55,875 nucleotides of DNA, taken from Paraburkholderia phenoliruptrix. Lineage in GTDB: Bacteria; Pseudomonadota; Gammaproteobacteria; Burkholderiales; Burkholderiaceae. The stretch covers positions 26,026-81,900 of the forward strand of contig NZ_CADIKB010000032.1 of the NCBI RefSeq assembly GCF_902859825.1, given 5' to 3'. The notes under the pieces were generated by a model. That model was not told where the DNA came from and searched no databases. It saw only the letters and a program-made list of their open reading frames with translations. Made by a program: the position numbers and the translations under genes. Shown here piece by piece: positions 1-6,952 of this stretch (position 1 is its first letter; the number at the start of each line of letters is the position of its first letter).

Positions 1-1089
1 GAGGGTGTATATCGCACCGTAGGGTGCGCGCCGCAGGTTCACGAAAGCGAACGGATGATCCCGATCAAAATGCGCAAGCTGCTTCAGATAGCGATGCCAC
101 AGTTCCAGAAACCACTCGCCGTACTCCGGCACGAACCAGTACGCCTGCTTGTAGTAAGGACCGTCGTGCATGCCGCCTTTCCAGCCAGCATGCCGACGGT
201 CCATCAAGTCTGTACGCGGCACAAGGCCGAAGCGCTGGCCGAGGTATTCTGCTCGGTTCGATTTACGCGGTCGTCCTCGCTCGTCGCACCAATCAGCAGG
301 CGCGGTCCCGTAGTGCGGATGGTGGATGAGGACCTTGGCTTGACGCGGATCCTGTGGATCTGGAAATACGTCCTGAACGTAAAGGTGAAAAGGCTCCGAC
401 TCTCGAAATCCCGCGCCATGGAGCAGTAGCGTGATTAAGATGCCACGATAGTCGTAACGATCGCCGTTGCGAAAGCCTTTGAAGAGCAACGCTTCAAAGT
501 GACGTTCTGGAAAAGCTGGTGGCTCACCTCGCGCGACCTTCGGGATTCTTCGGTAGCGAAGCCAATATCCTGTAGCGCGCGCGGTGGCATTCGACGCCCA
601 CGTATGCCCGAGGAAGGCCTTGCTTCTACGATATTGGTAAGCGGCTTCATCGATCTGTCGATCGAACGTGCTGCCGACGTACCGAGGATTGACGCTGGCT
701 GCTTCAGGACGAACTTCGCCCAACCAATTGAAGAAGTCGCTCAAATGGATGATGATGCGTGCCGCGTCGTGCGGCGAGCGAGGTGGCCAGCAAAGGCCCG
801 TGGCGTCGATTCCTGTTTCGCGATTGAACGTTCCTGTGTACAGGCGCTTCGCGAAATTCTGAAACAGTTGATGAGGGTCGCGTTCGGCGGGGTTGAGCTG
901 AATGTACTCAAGAAAGAGCCGCACCGATCGCGTCACCTTGCGCATCCATTCCAGACTGCGATCGTGGCTTCTATGCAGGAAATAATCAATCAGCGGCTCG
1001 AGTATCCCCGTCGCCGCGAGCAAAGCGGGGATCTCAGTGTAGACGCCGGTTTCGTCCGTGAGGACCTTTGCTCTAATGCTGACGAACAT
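1..1089 (-). CDS. gmtY: GmtY-like recombinase (gamma-mobile-trio), C-terminus beyond window
   Basis: Reading the minus strand from the ATG at 1087-1089 gives 363 uninterrupted codons that run off the left edge, so the 3' end is not in the window. The start region reads MFVSIRAKVLTDETGVYTEI. Later stretches include HDRSLEWMRKVTRSVRLFLE, HGAGFRESEPFHLY and KGGMHDGPYYKQAYWFVPEY. I recognise these as the gamma-mobile-trio recombinase GmtY, a large tyrosine-recombinase-like protein that marks one edge of GMT islands. The R of HGAGFRESE is a plausible first catalytic arginine; the H-R-H-Y part would lie outside the window. The partner genes gmtZ and gmtX would be expected to the left of position 1. 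The family name is from memory; a generic tyrosine recombinase is the fallback. The ORF is intact as far as visible. Confidence 0.72.
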   Translation of the reverse strand, partial: MFVSIRAKVLTDETGVYTEIPALLAATGILEPLIDYFLHRSHDRSLEWMRKVTRSVRLFLEYIQLNPAERDPHQLFQNFAKRLYTGTFNRETGIDATGLCWPPRSPHDAARIIIHLSDFFNWLGEVRPEAASVNPRYVGSTFDRQIDEAAYQYRRSKAFLGHTWASNATARATGYWLRYRRIPKVARGEPPAFPERHFEALLFKGFRNGDRYDYRGILITLLLHGAGFRESEPFHLYVQDVFPDPQDPRQAKVLIHHPHYGTAPADWCDERGRPRKSNRAEYLGQRFGLVPRTDLMDRRHAGWKGGMHDGPYYKQAYWFVPEYGEWFLELWHRYLKQLAHFDRDHPFAFVNLRRAPYGAIYTL

Positions 1090-1102
1090 CGCTCGACAGA
1101 AA

Positions 1103-1113
1103 TAGCAAACACC
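1103..1113 (-). repeat. 11-bp motif GGTGTTTGCTA near the gmtY start
   Basis: On the minus strand the motif reads toward gmtY and ends 14 bases before its start codon. The same 11-mer forms both arms of the palindrome at 20533-20566, and its first 10 bases recur at 6034-6043. It may mark an element end; that role is inference. Confidence 0.3.
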
Positions 1114-1173
1114 CTACGCACGGTTTAAGTCACCACGTTGACCGTTGTAAGTCATCGCTGCTCCCGAATCGAC

Positions 1174-2436
1174 TCACCGATAAGAGGGCCGTGCCGGCGC
1201 GCACTTCGCTGCGATAAAAAAGCTGACGGCGGATAGCGCGGAGACAAGCAACACCGTCCATTCGACGGCGACATACCCATGCGTCAGTCCCCAGATGCTG
1301 GCCGCTGCGATGGGCGCGATGCCCTTCGCAATGTTCGACGGAAACGACAGCATGCCGCTGATCGCGCCGTAGCCCTCCGTCCACAGAAACTGCTGGACGA
1401 TCGTGCCGCGCAGGATCGTCATCATTCCGTTGGCGGCGCCATAGCAGAACGCGAAGATCCACAAAAGCGCAGCGGATTTGCCAGCCACGATCAGGACGAC
1501 CGTCGAGACGGGAAAGAGTGTCACCACGACGAAACCAACTGTCGTGATGGTGACCTTGCGATCGAATGCAAACCAGACCGCGCGGGCGATGACTTGCGCG
1601 GGTCCGATCAGCGCCATGGTGATGACCAGAACCGTGTTGGTGACGCCGCGCTCGACCATCAACGGAACCAGATGAAATGTGAGCGCGGCGAAGGTCGCGT
1701 AGTAGGTCGTGAAGCACAGCGCGAGCGCCCAGAAGGTAGGCGTGCGCAGTGCACGTCGCGTTGCCGCAGCATCGACCGCCATGCGCTCCGCGCTCGGCTG
1801 GGAAGCGTTCGGGTCGATTCGTGAGGACCGGATCGCGACGACATGAATCGGTAGGCAAATGATTAGATTGCACGCGGCCAGTGCGGCGAGCGCGAGACGC
1901 CAACCGCCCACATCCACGAGGAACTGCGTGACCGGAATGAAAACCGTGCTCGCGAATCCCGCAACGAGCGTCACCAGTGTGATCTTGGTCTTGTATCGCA
2001 GCGGATAGCGATGCGTGAGCACGGCGAAGAGCGGGTCATAGAAGGTCGCCGCCATCGACAAGCCCAAGCCGATCCACGCTACGAAGAGAATCGTGAGCGA
2101 CGATGTGGCCGACCACATCAGCAGCATGGCGGCCGCGATCAGCGAACCGATTGACATGACCCGCCGCCCGAGCCCGTGGTCGATCCATTTGCCCACTGGA
2201 TACGCCGCGAAACCCGAGACTAGCAGTCCGAGCGATAGGGCCGCATTCGTGGCGGTGCGGCTCCAGCCCATCGTCTGCTCCATGGGCACGACCAGCAGCG
2301 AAAACGAATAGTAGACCGAGCCCCACGACACCAGTTGAGCGAGCGCGAGCGCCCAGGTGGCCAGCGATTCGGCGCGATCCGTCGAATTACTCGACTTCAC
2401 TGTCGTCGGTGTCGGCGTTCTGTGAGCTGTGCTCAT
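1174..2436 (-). CDS. MFS transporter at the end of the ars operon
   Basis: A 420-residue protein with about 12 hydrophobic segments, the length and layout of a major facilitator permease of the inner membrane. After a polar N-terminus of about 25 residues the first membrane segment (WALALAQLVSWGSVYYSFSL) begins. The loop after segment 2 (GKWIDHGLGRR) fits the MFS motif A position. It is the last gene of the ars operon, and its start overlaps the end of arsH by 50 bases, which implies translational coupling. MFS genes often close ars operons (ArsK/ArsJ-type exporters of arsenite, organoarsenicals or related species). There is no neighbouring GAPDH gene, which argues against ArsJ. The substrate cannot be read from sequence. 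A later in-frame start would remove most of the overlap but would cut into the first membrane helix. Confidence 0.85.
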   Translation of the reverse strand: MSTAHRTPTPTTVKSSNSTDRAESLATWALALAQLVSWGSVYYSFSLLVVPMEQTMGWSRTATNAALSLGLLVSGFAAYPVGKWIDHGLGRRVMSIGSLIAAAMLLMWSATSSLTILFVAWIGLGLSMAATFYDPLFAVLTHRYPLRYKTKITLVTLVAGFASTVFIPVTQFLVDVGGWRLALAALAACNLIICLPIHVVAIRSSRIDPNASQPSAERMAVDAAATRRALRTPTFWALALCFTTYYATFAALTFHLVPLMVERGVTNTVLVITMALIGPAQVIARAVWFAFDRKVTITTVGFVVVTLFPVSTVVLIVAGKSAALLWIFAFCYGAANGMMTILRGTIVQQFLWTEGYGAISGMLSFPSNIAKGIAPIAAASIWGLTHGYVAVEWTVLLVSALSAVSFFIAAKCAPARPSYR

Positions 2437-3151
2437 GGCTCATGGCTGCATTGGCGAGGGCGGAAACTGATGCCGGGGCTTTCTCTTTACGCTCGCTGTA
2501 CCGGTCGGTCAGGTAATCTGAGCGGTCGCGCACGAGCAGCGTGAACTTATACAGTTCCTCCATCACATCGACCACACGATCGTAGTAAGACGAGGGCTTC
2601 ATGCGACCGCTCTCATCGAACTCCTGGAACGCCTTGGCTACCGAACTCTGATTGGGAACGGTCACCATCCGCATCCAGCGGCCGAGCACGCGCAAGGCGT
2701 TCACCGCGTTGAAAGATTGCGAGCCGCCCGACACCTGCATGACCGCGAGTGTGCGCCCTTGCGTCGGCCGGATGCTTCCGGAGTCGAGCGGCAGCCAGTC
2801 GATCTGGTTCTTGAACACGCCGGTCAGCGCGCCATGTCGTTCCGGGCTGCACCACACTTGGCCTTCGGACCAGATGGACGCTTCGCGCAATTCGACGACC
2901 TTCGGATGGTCGGCGGGCACGCTGTCGGCGAGTGGCAGACCATGTGGATCAAACACTCTGGTCTCGGCGCCCAACTGGCGAAGGATGCGCTCAGCCTCGA
3001 GTGTCAGCAAGCGACTATAGGAGGTCGGACGGAGCGAACCGTAGAGCAGCAAGATGCGCGGCGGATGATCCGAGATCGTCCGGGGTTCGAGCTTTGTGAG
3101 ATCGGGCGTGTCGAGATGAAAAAGACTGACGTTCGGAAGATCGGTGGACAT
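2387..3151 (-). CDS. arsH: ArsH NADPH-dependent organoarsenical oxidase
   Basis: A 254-residue flavodoxin-fold protein. Near residue 35 is the FMN phosphate-binding loop LLLYGSLRPTSYSR, followed by LWRASI-like segments and the conserved SIWSEGQVWCSPERHG and QVSGGSQSFNAVNALRVLGR that typify ArsH. The family is a cytoplasmic NADPH:FMN oxidoreductase that oxidises trivalent methylated or aromatic arsenicals to less toxic pentavalent forms and can reduce other acceptors. I chose the ATG at 3149-3151 (MSTDLPNVSLFHLDTPD) because the open frame upstream, 28 residues, is Arg/Pro-rich and overlaps arsN2. It lies 13 bases after arsN2 and overlaps the MFS start. The C-terminal tail (AMSHEHSSQNADTDDSEVE) is longer and more acidic than usual. 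Confidence 0.93.
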   Translation of the reverse strand: MSTDLPNVSLFHLDTPDLTKLEPRTISDHPPRILLLYGSLRPTSYSRLLTLEAERILRQLGAETRVFDPHGLPLADSVPADHPKVVELREASIWSEGQVWCSPERHGALTGVFKNQIDWLPLDSGSIRPTQGRTLAVMQVSGGSQSFNAVNALRVLGRWMRMVTVPNQSSVAKAFQEFDESGRMKPSSYYDRVVDVMEELYKFTLLVRDRSDYLTDRYSERKEKAPASVSALANAAMSHEHSSQNADTDDSEVE

Positions 3152-3164
3152 CGTATGAAATGGG

Positions 3165-3611
3165 CTACGGGGTGATGGGGCGTGAGAGCAAAATCGCTGT
3201 GGCCGGGCACAGTTCAACGGCCTGGCGCGTGGCAAGGATCGCGGCAGGCGCGGTCTCGCGGCTCACAAGCATGAATCCGGTCTTCTCGAAGAAGGCTTGT
3301 GCGTCAGTCGTGAGGAGCCACGCAGTTCTGGCCTCCGCGTCGAACGCCTTACGCAACAGCACGGCAACCAGAGTCTGGCCGATGCCTTTGCTTCGACAGC
3401 CTGGCTCGACTGTCACCGAGCGGATCAGCACATCGCGCCCGTATTGTTCGAAGCCACCATAACCGACGTGCGAACCAGCAAGCGTCGTGAACCCGAAAAA
3501 GCGGCGCTGCGGTTCGTTGAGGTCATCGACCGGGAGGCCGTCACGGACTAGGGCCTTGACCAGACCGACGTCACTTCCGACGGTCTCCTGTGCAATGATG
3601 ATGGCGCTCAC
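3165..3611 (-). CDS. arsN2: ArsN2-type GNAT N-acetyltransferase
   Basis: A 148-residue GNAT-fold acetyltransferase. The acetyl-CoA pyrophosphate-binding loop is visible near residue 75 as VEPGCRSKGIGQTLVAVLLR (the R/Q-x-x-G-x-G/A motif). The following helix and FFEKTGFMLVSR form the usual end of the fold. In ars operons this family is named ArsN2 and is thought to detoxify arsenicals by N-acetylation, as ArsN1 does for the organoarsenical phosphinothricin analogue; that substrate is transferred knowledge, not seen here. The gene sits between acr3 (9 bases upstream) and arsH, in the same orientation. Confidence 0.88.
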   Translation of the reverse strand: MSAIIIAQETVGSDVGLVKALVRDGLPVDDLNEPQRRFFGFTTLAGSHVGYGGFEQYGRDVLIRSVTVEPGCRSKGIGQTLVAVLLRKAFDAEARTAWLLTTDAQAFFEKTGFMLVSRETAPAAILATRQAVELCPATAILLSRPITP

Positions 3612-3620
3612 ACTGGCTCC

Positions 3621-4682
3621 TCAGGCCGTCTCGTACCAGCGCTGCGAGCGATTCACGACGCCAACCACGAGCAGCATGACTGGCACTTCGATCAGCACGC
3701 CAACGACTGTGGCCAGCGCCGCGCCAGACTGAAACCCGAACAAGCTGATGGCGGTGGCAACGGCCAGTTCGAAGAAATTGCTCGCGCCGATCAGGCTGGA
3801 CGGACCCGCCACGCAGTGCGCGACCCCGAGCTTGCGGTTCAGCAAATAGGCCAACCCGGAGTTCAGAAACACCTGAATGAGAATGGGGACTGCGAGCATC
3901 GCAATGACCAGCGGCTCCTGGACGATTGCTTGCCCCTGGAACGCGAACAGCAGCAACAGCGTGGCGAGCAGTGCGCAAATCGAATACGGTCCGAGGCGCG
4001 ACACCGTGCGGTTGAAGTGTGCTTCACCCTTCGCGAGCAGCACGCGACGTAGCAACTGCGCGATAACAACCGGGATGATGATGTAGAGACCCACCGACGT
4101 GATGAGTGTGTTCCAGGGAACGGTGATGGCGGATAGGCCAAGGAGCAGCGCCACGATCGGTGCGAACGCAACGATCATGATCGCGTCGTTCAGCGCCACT
4201 TGCGACAAGGTGAAATAGGGATCGCCCTTGCAAAGTTGCGACCAGACGAACACCATCGCCGTGCAAGGGGCGGCGGCCAGCAGAATGAGGCCGGCAATAT
4301 AGCTGTCGAGTTGCGCTGCAGGCAGCCAGGGAGCGAAGACGTGGCGCACGAAGATCCATCCGAGCAGCGCCATGGAGAAAGGCTTGACCAGCCAGTTCAC
4401 GAACAGCGTGACGCCGATCCCGCGCCAATGGCCCTTGACCTGCGCCATCGCACCGAAGTCGATCTTGATGAGCATCGGGATGATCATCACCCAGATGAGC
4501 ACGCCGACTGGCAGGTTGACCTGAGCGACTTCCATGCGGCCGATCGCCTGAAACAGCGACGGCAACCATTGGCCCAGCGCGATGCCCGCGACGATGCACA
4601 GCGCAACCCACACCGTCAGGTATCGTTCGAAGAAGCCGATGACCGGACGGCTCGCGCGAGCGACCGAGTCAGTGCTGCTCAT
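3621..4682 (-). CDS. acr3: ACR3-family arsenite efflux permease
   Basis: A 353-residue inner-membrane carrier with about ten hydrophobic helices (BASS superfamily). ACR3 signatures visible are IWVMIIPMLIKIDFGAM near residue 65, GLILLAAAPCTAMVFVWSQL near 130, containing the essential conserved Cys, and VALNDAIMI. It exports As(OH)3/arsenite by proton antiport. It is usually called arsB or acr3 in annotations, but it is unrelated to the 12-helix ArsB. The start at 4680-4682 (MSSTDSVARASRPVIGFFER) overlaps arsC by 14 bases; the longer frame adds 18 Arg/Pro-rich residues and was rejected. It works with ArsC, which supplies As(III). Confidence 0.94.
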   Translation of the reverse strand: MSSTDSVARASRPVIGFFERYLTVWVALCIVAGIALGQWLPSLFQAIGRMEVAQVNLPVGVLIWVMIIPMLIKIDFGAMAQVKGHWRGIGVTLFVNWLVKPFSMALLGWIFVRHVFAPWLPAAQLDSYIAGLILLAAAPCTAMVFVWSQLCKGDPYFTLSQVALNDAIMIVAFAPIVALLLGLSAITVPWNTLITSVGLYIIIPVVIAQLLRRVLLAKGEAHFNRTVSRLGPYSICALLATLLLLFAFQGQAIVQEPLVIAMLAVPILIQVFLNSGLAYLLNRKLGVAHCVAGPSSLIGASNFFELAVATAISLFGFQSGAALATVVGVLIEVPVMLLVVGVVNRSQRWYETA

Positions 4683-5190
4683 TGGATTCCTCGGCGGGAC
4701 GTTCGCCAATCGCGCGCACTTCCTTCTGGGCTGCATTGCGATCGAGTACGTGCAACGGCAGGTTCACAAACTGGCTCACCCGCGTCAGAATCTGCCGATA
4801 GACCTTGGTGAAGACCGCGCGCTTCTCCTCGTCGCTGCCCACGAATGCGGCAGGGTCTTCAAAACCCCAGTGCGCAGTGATCGGCTTGCCGGGCCATATC
4901 GGGCACACCTCGCCAGCCGCCTGGTCGCACACGGTGATCACGAAGTCCATTCGCGGCGCGTCCGGCGCACCGAACTCATCCCAGCTCTTACTGCGCAGCC
5001 CGGCCGTGTCGTAATCCAGCGACTCGCAGCGCTCGAGCGCAAACGGATTGACCGCGCCTGACGGGTGACTGCCTGCGCTGAACGCGTGGAACCGGCCCTT
5101 GCCGAGCGTGTTAAAAAGCGCCTCGGCCATGATGCTTCGGGCGCTGTTGCCCGTGCAAAGGACCAGAATATTGTAGGTCTTGTCGTTCAC
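4669..5190 (-). CDS. arsC: Arsenate reductase, LMW-phosphatase type
   Basis: A 173-residue low-molecular-weight tyrosine-phosphatase-fold arsenate reductase. The oxyanion P-loop is at residues 12-18 (CTGNSAR, the CX5R motif), with FSAGSHPSG downstream and the buried-cysteine region DFVITVCDQAAGEVCPIWPG, which carries the second and third redox cysteines. It reduces arsenate to arsenite for export by the Acr3 protein encoded next. The segment KPITAHWGFEDPAAF is characteristic of the proteobacterial subgroup, which may use glutathione/glutaredoxin or thioredoxin; sequence alone does not decide. The start overlaps the arsI stop by four bases (ATGA), so the two are translationally coupled. Confidence 0.95.
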   Translation of the reverse strand: MNDKTYNILVLCTGNSARSIMAEALFNTLGKGRFHAFSAGSHPSGAVNPFALERCESLDYDTAGLRSKSWDEFGAPDAPRMDFVITVCDQAAGEVCPIWPGKPITAHWGFEDPAAFVGSDEEKRAVFTKVYRQILTRVSQFVNLPLHVLDRNAAQKEVRAIGERPAEESNEQH

Positions 5191-5645
5191 GTGTTGCTCC
5201 GAATGAGATCTGCGCCCGCGCAGCAGGCAATTGAAGAAACGCGGGCTTCGCGCGAACGATCGCGCGACTCTCCATAAACAGGGGCGTGTTCAAGCGTTTG
5301 AAACGTCTCCCACGCGACGCCCTGCGGGTCTACGGTCCAGCTCTTATCCGACTTTGCGTAACAGCAGGTCGTCGCCGTCTGATTCGTGACAGGCAACTCG
5401 GCGCTTGCGAAGCGCGCTCGCATCTCAGCGAGCTCATCATCCGATTCGACCTGAATGCCAAGGTGATCAATGCCGGGCTTTACGCCACGCTGCGAAATAG
5501 CGAAGTTGACCTTCGGATCGCTCAACTCCCATTTGCGGTAGTCCGACTTCGATACCGTCGGTTTCGCGCCTCCAAACATGGCGACGTAGAACCGGGTGCT
5601 CGCATCAATATCTTCGACAGCAACGTGGATGTGCATGCGTTTCAT
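5187..5645 (-). CDS. arsI: ArsI/CadI-family vicinal-oxygen-chelate metalloenzyme
   Basis: A 152-residue glyoxalase/VOC-fold protein. Expected metal ligands are His5-7 (MHIHVAV), the His of GIDHLGIQV and the Glu of GVAWETFQ. The loop ATTCCYAKSDK near residue 95 holds the vicinal Cys pair that binds trivalent organoarsenicals in ArsI C-As lyase. ArsI is a non-haem Fe(II) dioxygenase that cleaves the C-As bond of MAs(III) and trivalent aromatic arsenicals. A second CC pair (SIACCAGADL) lies near the C-terminus, as in other ArsI proteins. CadI-like proteins share the fold, so organoarsenical activity is likely but not proven. Stop and start codons overlap both neighbours. Confidence 0.88.
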   Translation of the reverse strand: MKRMHIHVAVEDIDASTRFYVAMFGGAKPTVSKSDYRKWELSDPKVNFAISQRGVKPGIDHLGIQVESDDELAEMRARFASAELPVTNQTATTCCYAKSDKSWTVDPQGVAWETFQTLEHAPVYGESRDRSREARVSSIACCAGADLIRSNT

Positions 5646-5974
5646 GATTTAGCTCCTTGGCACTGCGACGCACCTTGAACGGAACAGTCAGCGCCGGCAC
5701 AGCAGTTCTCGGTCAGAAACCCGAGCAGTCCGTTCATCGCATCGAAGTTGGCTGAATAGAAGATGAACCGTCCCTTCTGTTCGCTGTTGACGAGGCCCGC
5801 ATGCGACAGGTCTTTAAGGTGAAACGACAGGCCAGACGGCGAGAGGCCAAGCTGCTGAGCGATCTCACCAGCCGGCATGCCTTCGGGGCCCGCGACAACC
5901 AATGCGCGGAAGATCGCCAGGCGCGATTCATGAGCGAGCGCGCCGAGCGCGCGTACAACGAGGTTCGAGTCCAT
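5642..5974 (-). CDS. arsR: ArsR arsenical-responsive repressor
   Basis: A 110-residue ArsR/SmtB winged-helix repressor, first gene of the operon. The helix-turn-helix is AGEIAQQLGLSPSGLSFHLK (about residues 39-58). It lacks the E. coli-type CVC in that helix. Instead the C-terminus reads ENCCAGADC, a Cys-Cys-x4-Cys triad like the alternative As(III) site of Acidithiobacillus ferrooxidans ArsR; this implies a different allosteric site. Three more Cys/Gln-rich residues follow. The start at 5972-5974 (MDSNLVVRALGALAHE) fits the family; the open frame 25 codons upstream would run through the operator. The palindrome at 6005-6020 is its likely binding site. Confidence 0.93.
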   Translation of the reverse strand: MDSNLVVRALGALAHESRLAIFRALVVAGPEGMPAGEIAQQLGLSPSGLSFHLKDLSHAGLVNSEQKGRFIFYSANFDAMNGLLGFLTENCCAGADCSVQGASQCQGAKS

Positions 5975-6004
5975 CGCGGCATCATAGACCTGTCGATTCA
6001 AAGA

Positions 6005-6020
6005 TTCAAGTAATCTTGAA
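6005..6020. promoter_or_regulatory. ArsR operator palindrome
   Basis: Perfect inverted repeat TTCAAG-TAAT-CTTGAA, 31 bases upstream of the arsR start. It matches ArsR-type operators, which are AT-rich dyads of TTCAA/TTGAA arms. Repression of the seven-gene operon in the absence of arsenite is inferred. Confidence 0.8.
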
Positions 6021-6132
6021 ACGATGCGGCCACGGTGTTTGCTGGTCAATTAGGGACGGTAGATAGCGAGTGGGGGGAAGAGAGTTGAGCCCGCCCTCCA
6101 ACCCCGAAACGCGAAATCTTGGGCTAGAATAC

Positions 6133-6148
6133 CTGTATATTTATACAG
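6133..6148. promoter_or_regulatory. LexA (SOS) box upstream of imuA
   Basis: CTGTATATTTATACAG is a perfect CTGT-N8-ACAG dyad and matches the proteobacterial LexA consensus. It lies 18 bases before the imuA start, where it would overlap the promoter and repress the cassette until DNA damage. Confidence 0.92.
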
Positions 6149-6166
6149 TACTTCTGGAGCCAGATC

Positions 6167-6952
6167 GTGAGTCGGCCTGCCTTAGCCGCACAGCAGTTAC
6201 GCACGCCCGAGGAACGGGCGCGCTCCCTCGATGCTGCGCTCGATAGAAATATGTATTCGGAGTCGGGGGGAATAACCCTGTGGCGAGCCTCGCAACTGGC
6301 CGCCGGCTTCGACCGGGTGGTGTCGTGCGGCCACGCCGCGCTGGCCGCCGAGCTGCCGGGCGGCGGCTGGCCCGCGGGTGCACTCACCGAACTGCTCACA
6401 CCGCAGCCGGGCTGCGGTGAACTGCGTCTGCTGCAGCCCGTGCTGGCAACCGGCGGATCCCGCCCCTTGCTCCTGCTCCAGCCTCCGCATCGGCTACAAC
6501 CCGCCGGACTGGCGTGGCTGGGCGTTCCCGCAGGACAGGCCTGCGTGTTGCGCGCACCACACACGGCTGATGCGCTGTGGGCCGCCGAGCAGATCCTGCG
6601 TGCCGGCACCTGCGGCGCCCTGCTCTTCTGGCAGGCCGACGTCCGGCAGGAGGCGCTGCGGCGCCTGCATCTGGCCGCGCAGGCCTCGGACACCCTGCTG
6701 TTCCTGTTTCGCCCGCTCGCGGCCGCCCATGCAACGTCGCCGGCGCCGCTGCGGCTTGCGCTGCGAGCCGCCAGGGGCGGTATAGAAGTGACCTTCGTCA
6801 AGCGCCGCGGACCGCAGCGCGACGAACCCGTTTTCGTTCCTCTCATGCCTTCACCGGCCCTGTTGAGCCGATATGCAACTCTGGATCGGCGTACATCTGC
6901 CGCACCTCGCCCTCGAGTCGTTTCTCCCGCGCTCGTCGACACCACGCCATGA
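6167..6952 (+). CDS. imuA: ImuA, RecA-like translesion accessory protein
   Basis: A 261-residue protein with RecA-like features: LWRASQLAAGFDRVVSCGHA near the start, then LPGGGWPAGALTELLTPQPG in the position of the RecA segment around the Walker A loop, though the loop is degenerate. The residues RLHLAAQASDTLLFLFRPLA follow the ImuA family. ImuA (SulA-related) works with ImuB and DnaE2 in SOS mutagenesis. The GTG at 6167 is the furthest plausible start and sits just after the LexA box. The end overlaps imuB by 80 bases, implying translational coupling. Confidence 0.88.
   Translation: MSRPALAAQQLRTPEERARSLDAALDRNMYSESGGITLWRASQLAAGFDRVVSCGHAALAAELPGGGWPAGALTELLTPQPGCGELRLLQPVLATGGSRPLLLLQPPHRLQPAGLAWLGVPAGQACVLRAPHTADALWAAEQILRAGTCGALLFWQADVRQEALRRLHLAAQASDTLLFLFRPLAAAHATSPAPLRLALRAARGGIEVTFVKRRGPQRDEPVFVPLMPSPALLSRYATLDRRTSAAPRPRVVSPALVDTTP

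Noticed and set aside
24..1128. Plus-strand frames in the first kilobase (for example 499-1128)
   Set aside because: Shadows of the minus-strand gmtY-like gene, which has one continuous frame of 363 codons with recognisable family segments.
2387..2436. Sequencing error causing the arsH/MFS overlap
   Set aside because: Both proteins are full length and show family motifs; a 50-base overlap is compatible with coupling.
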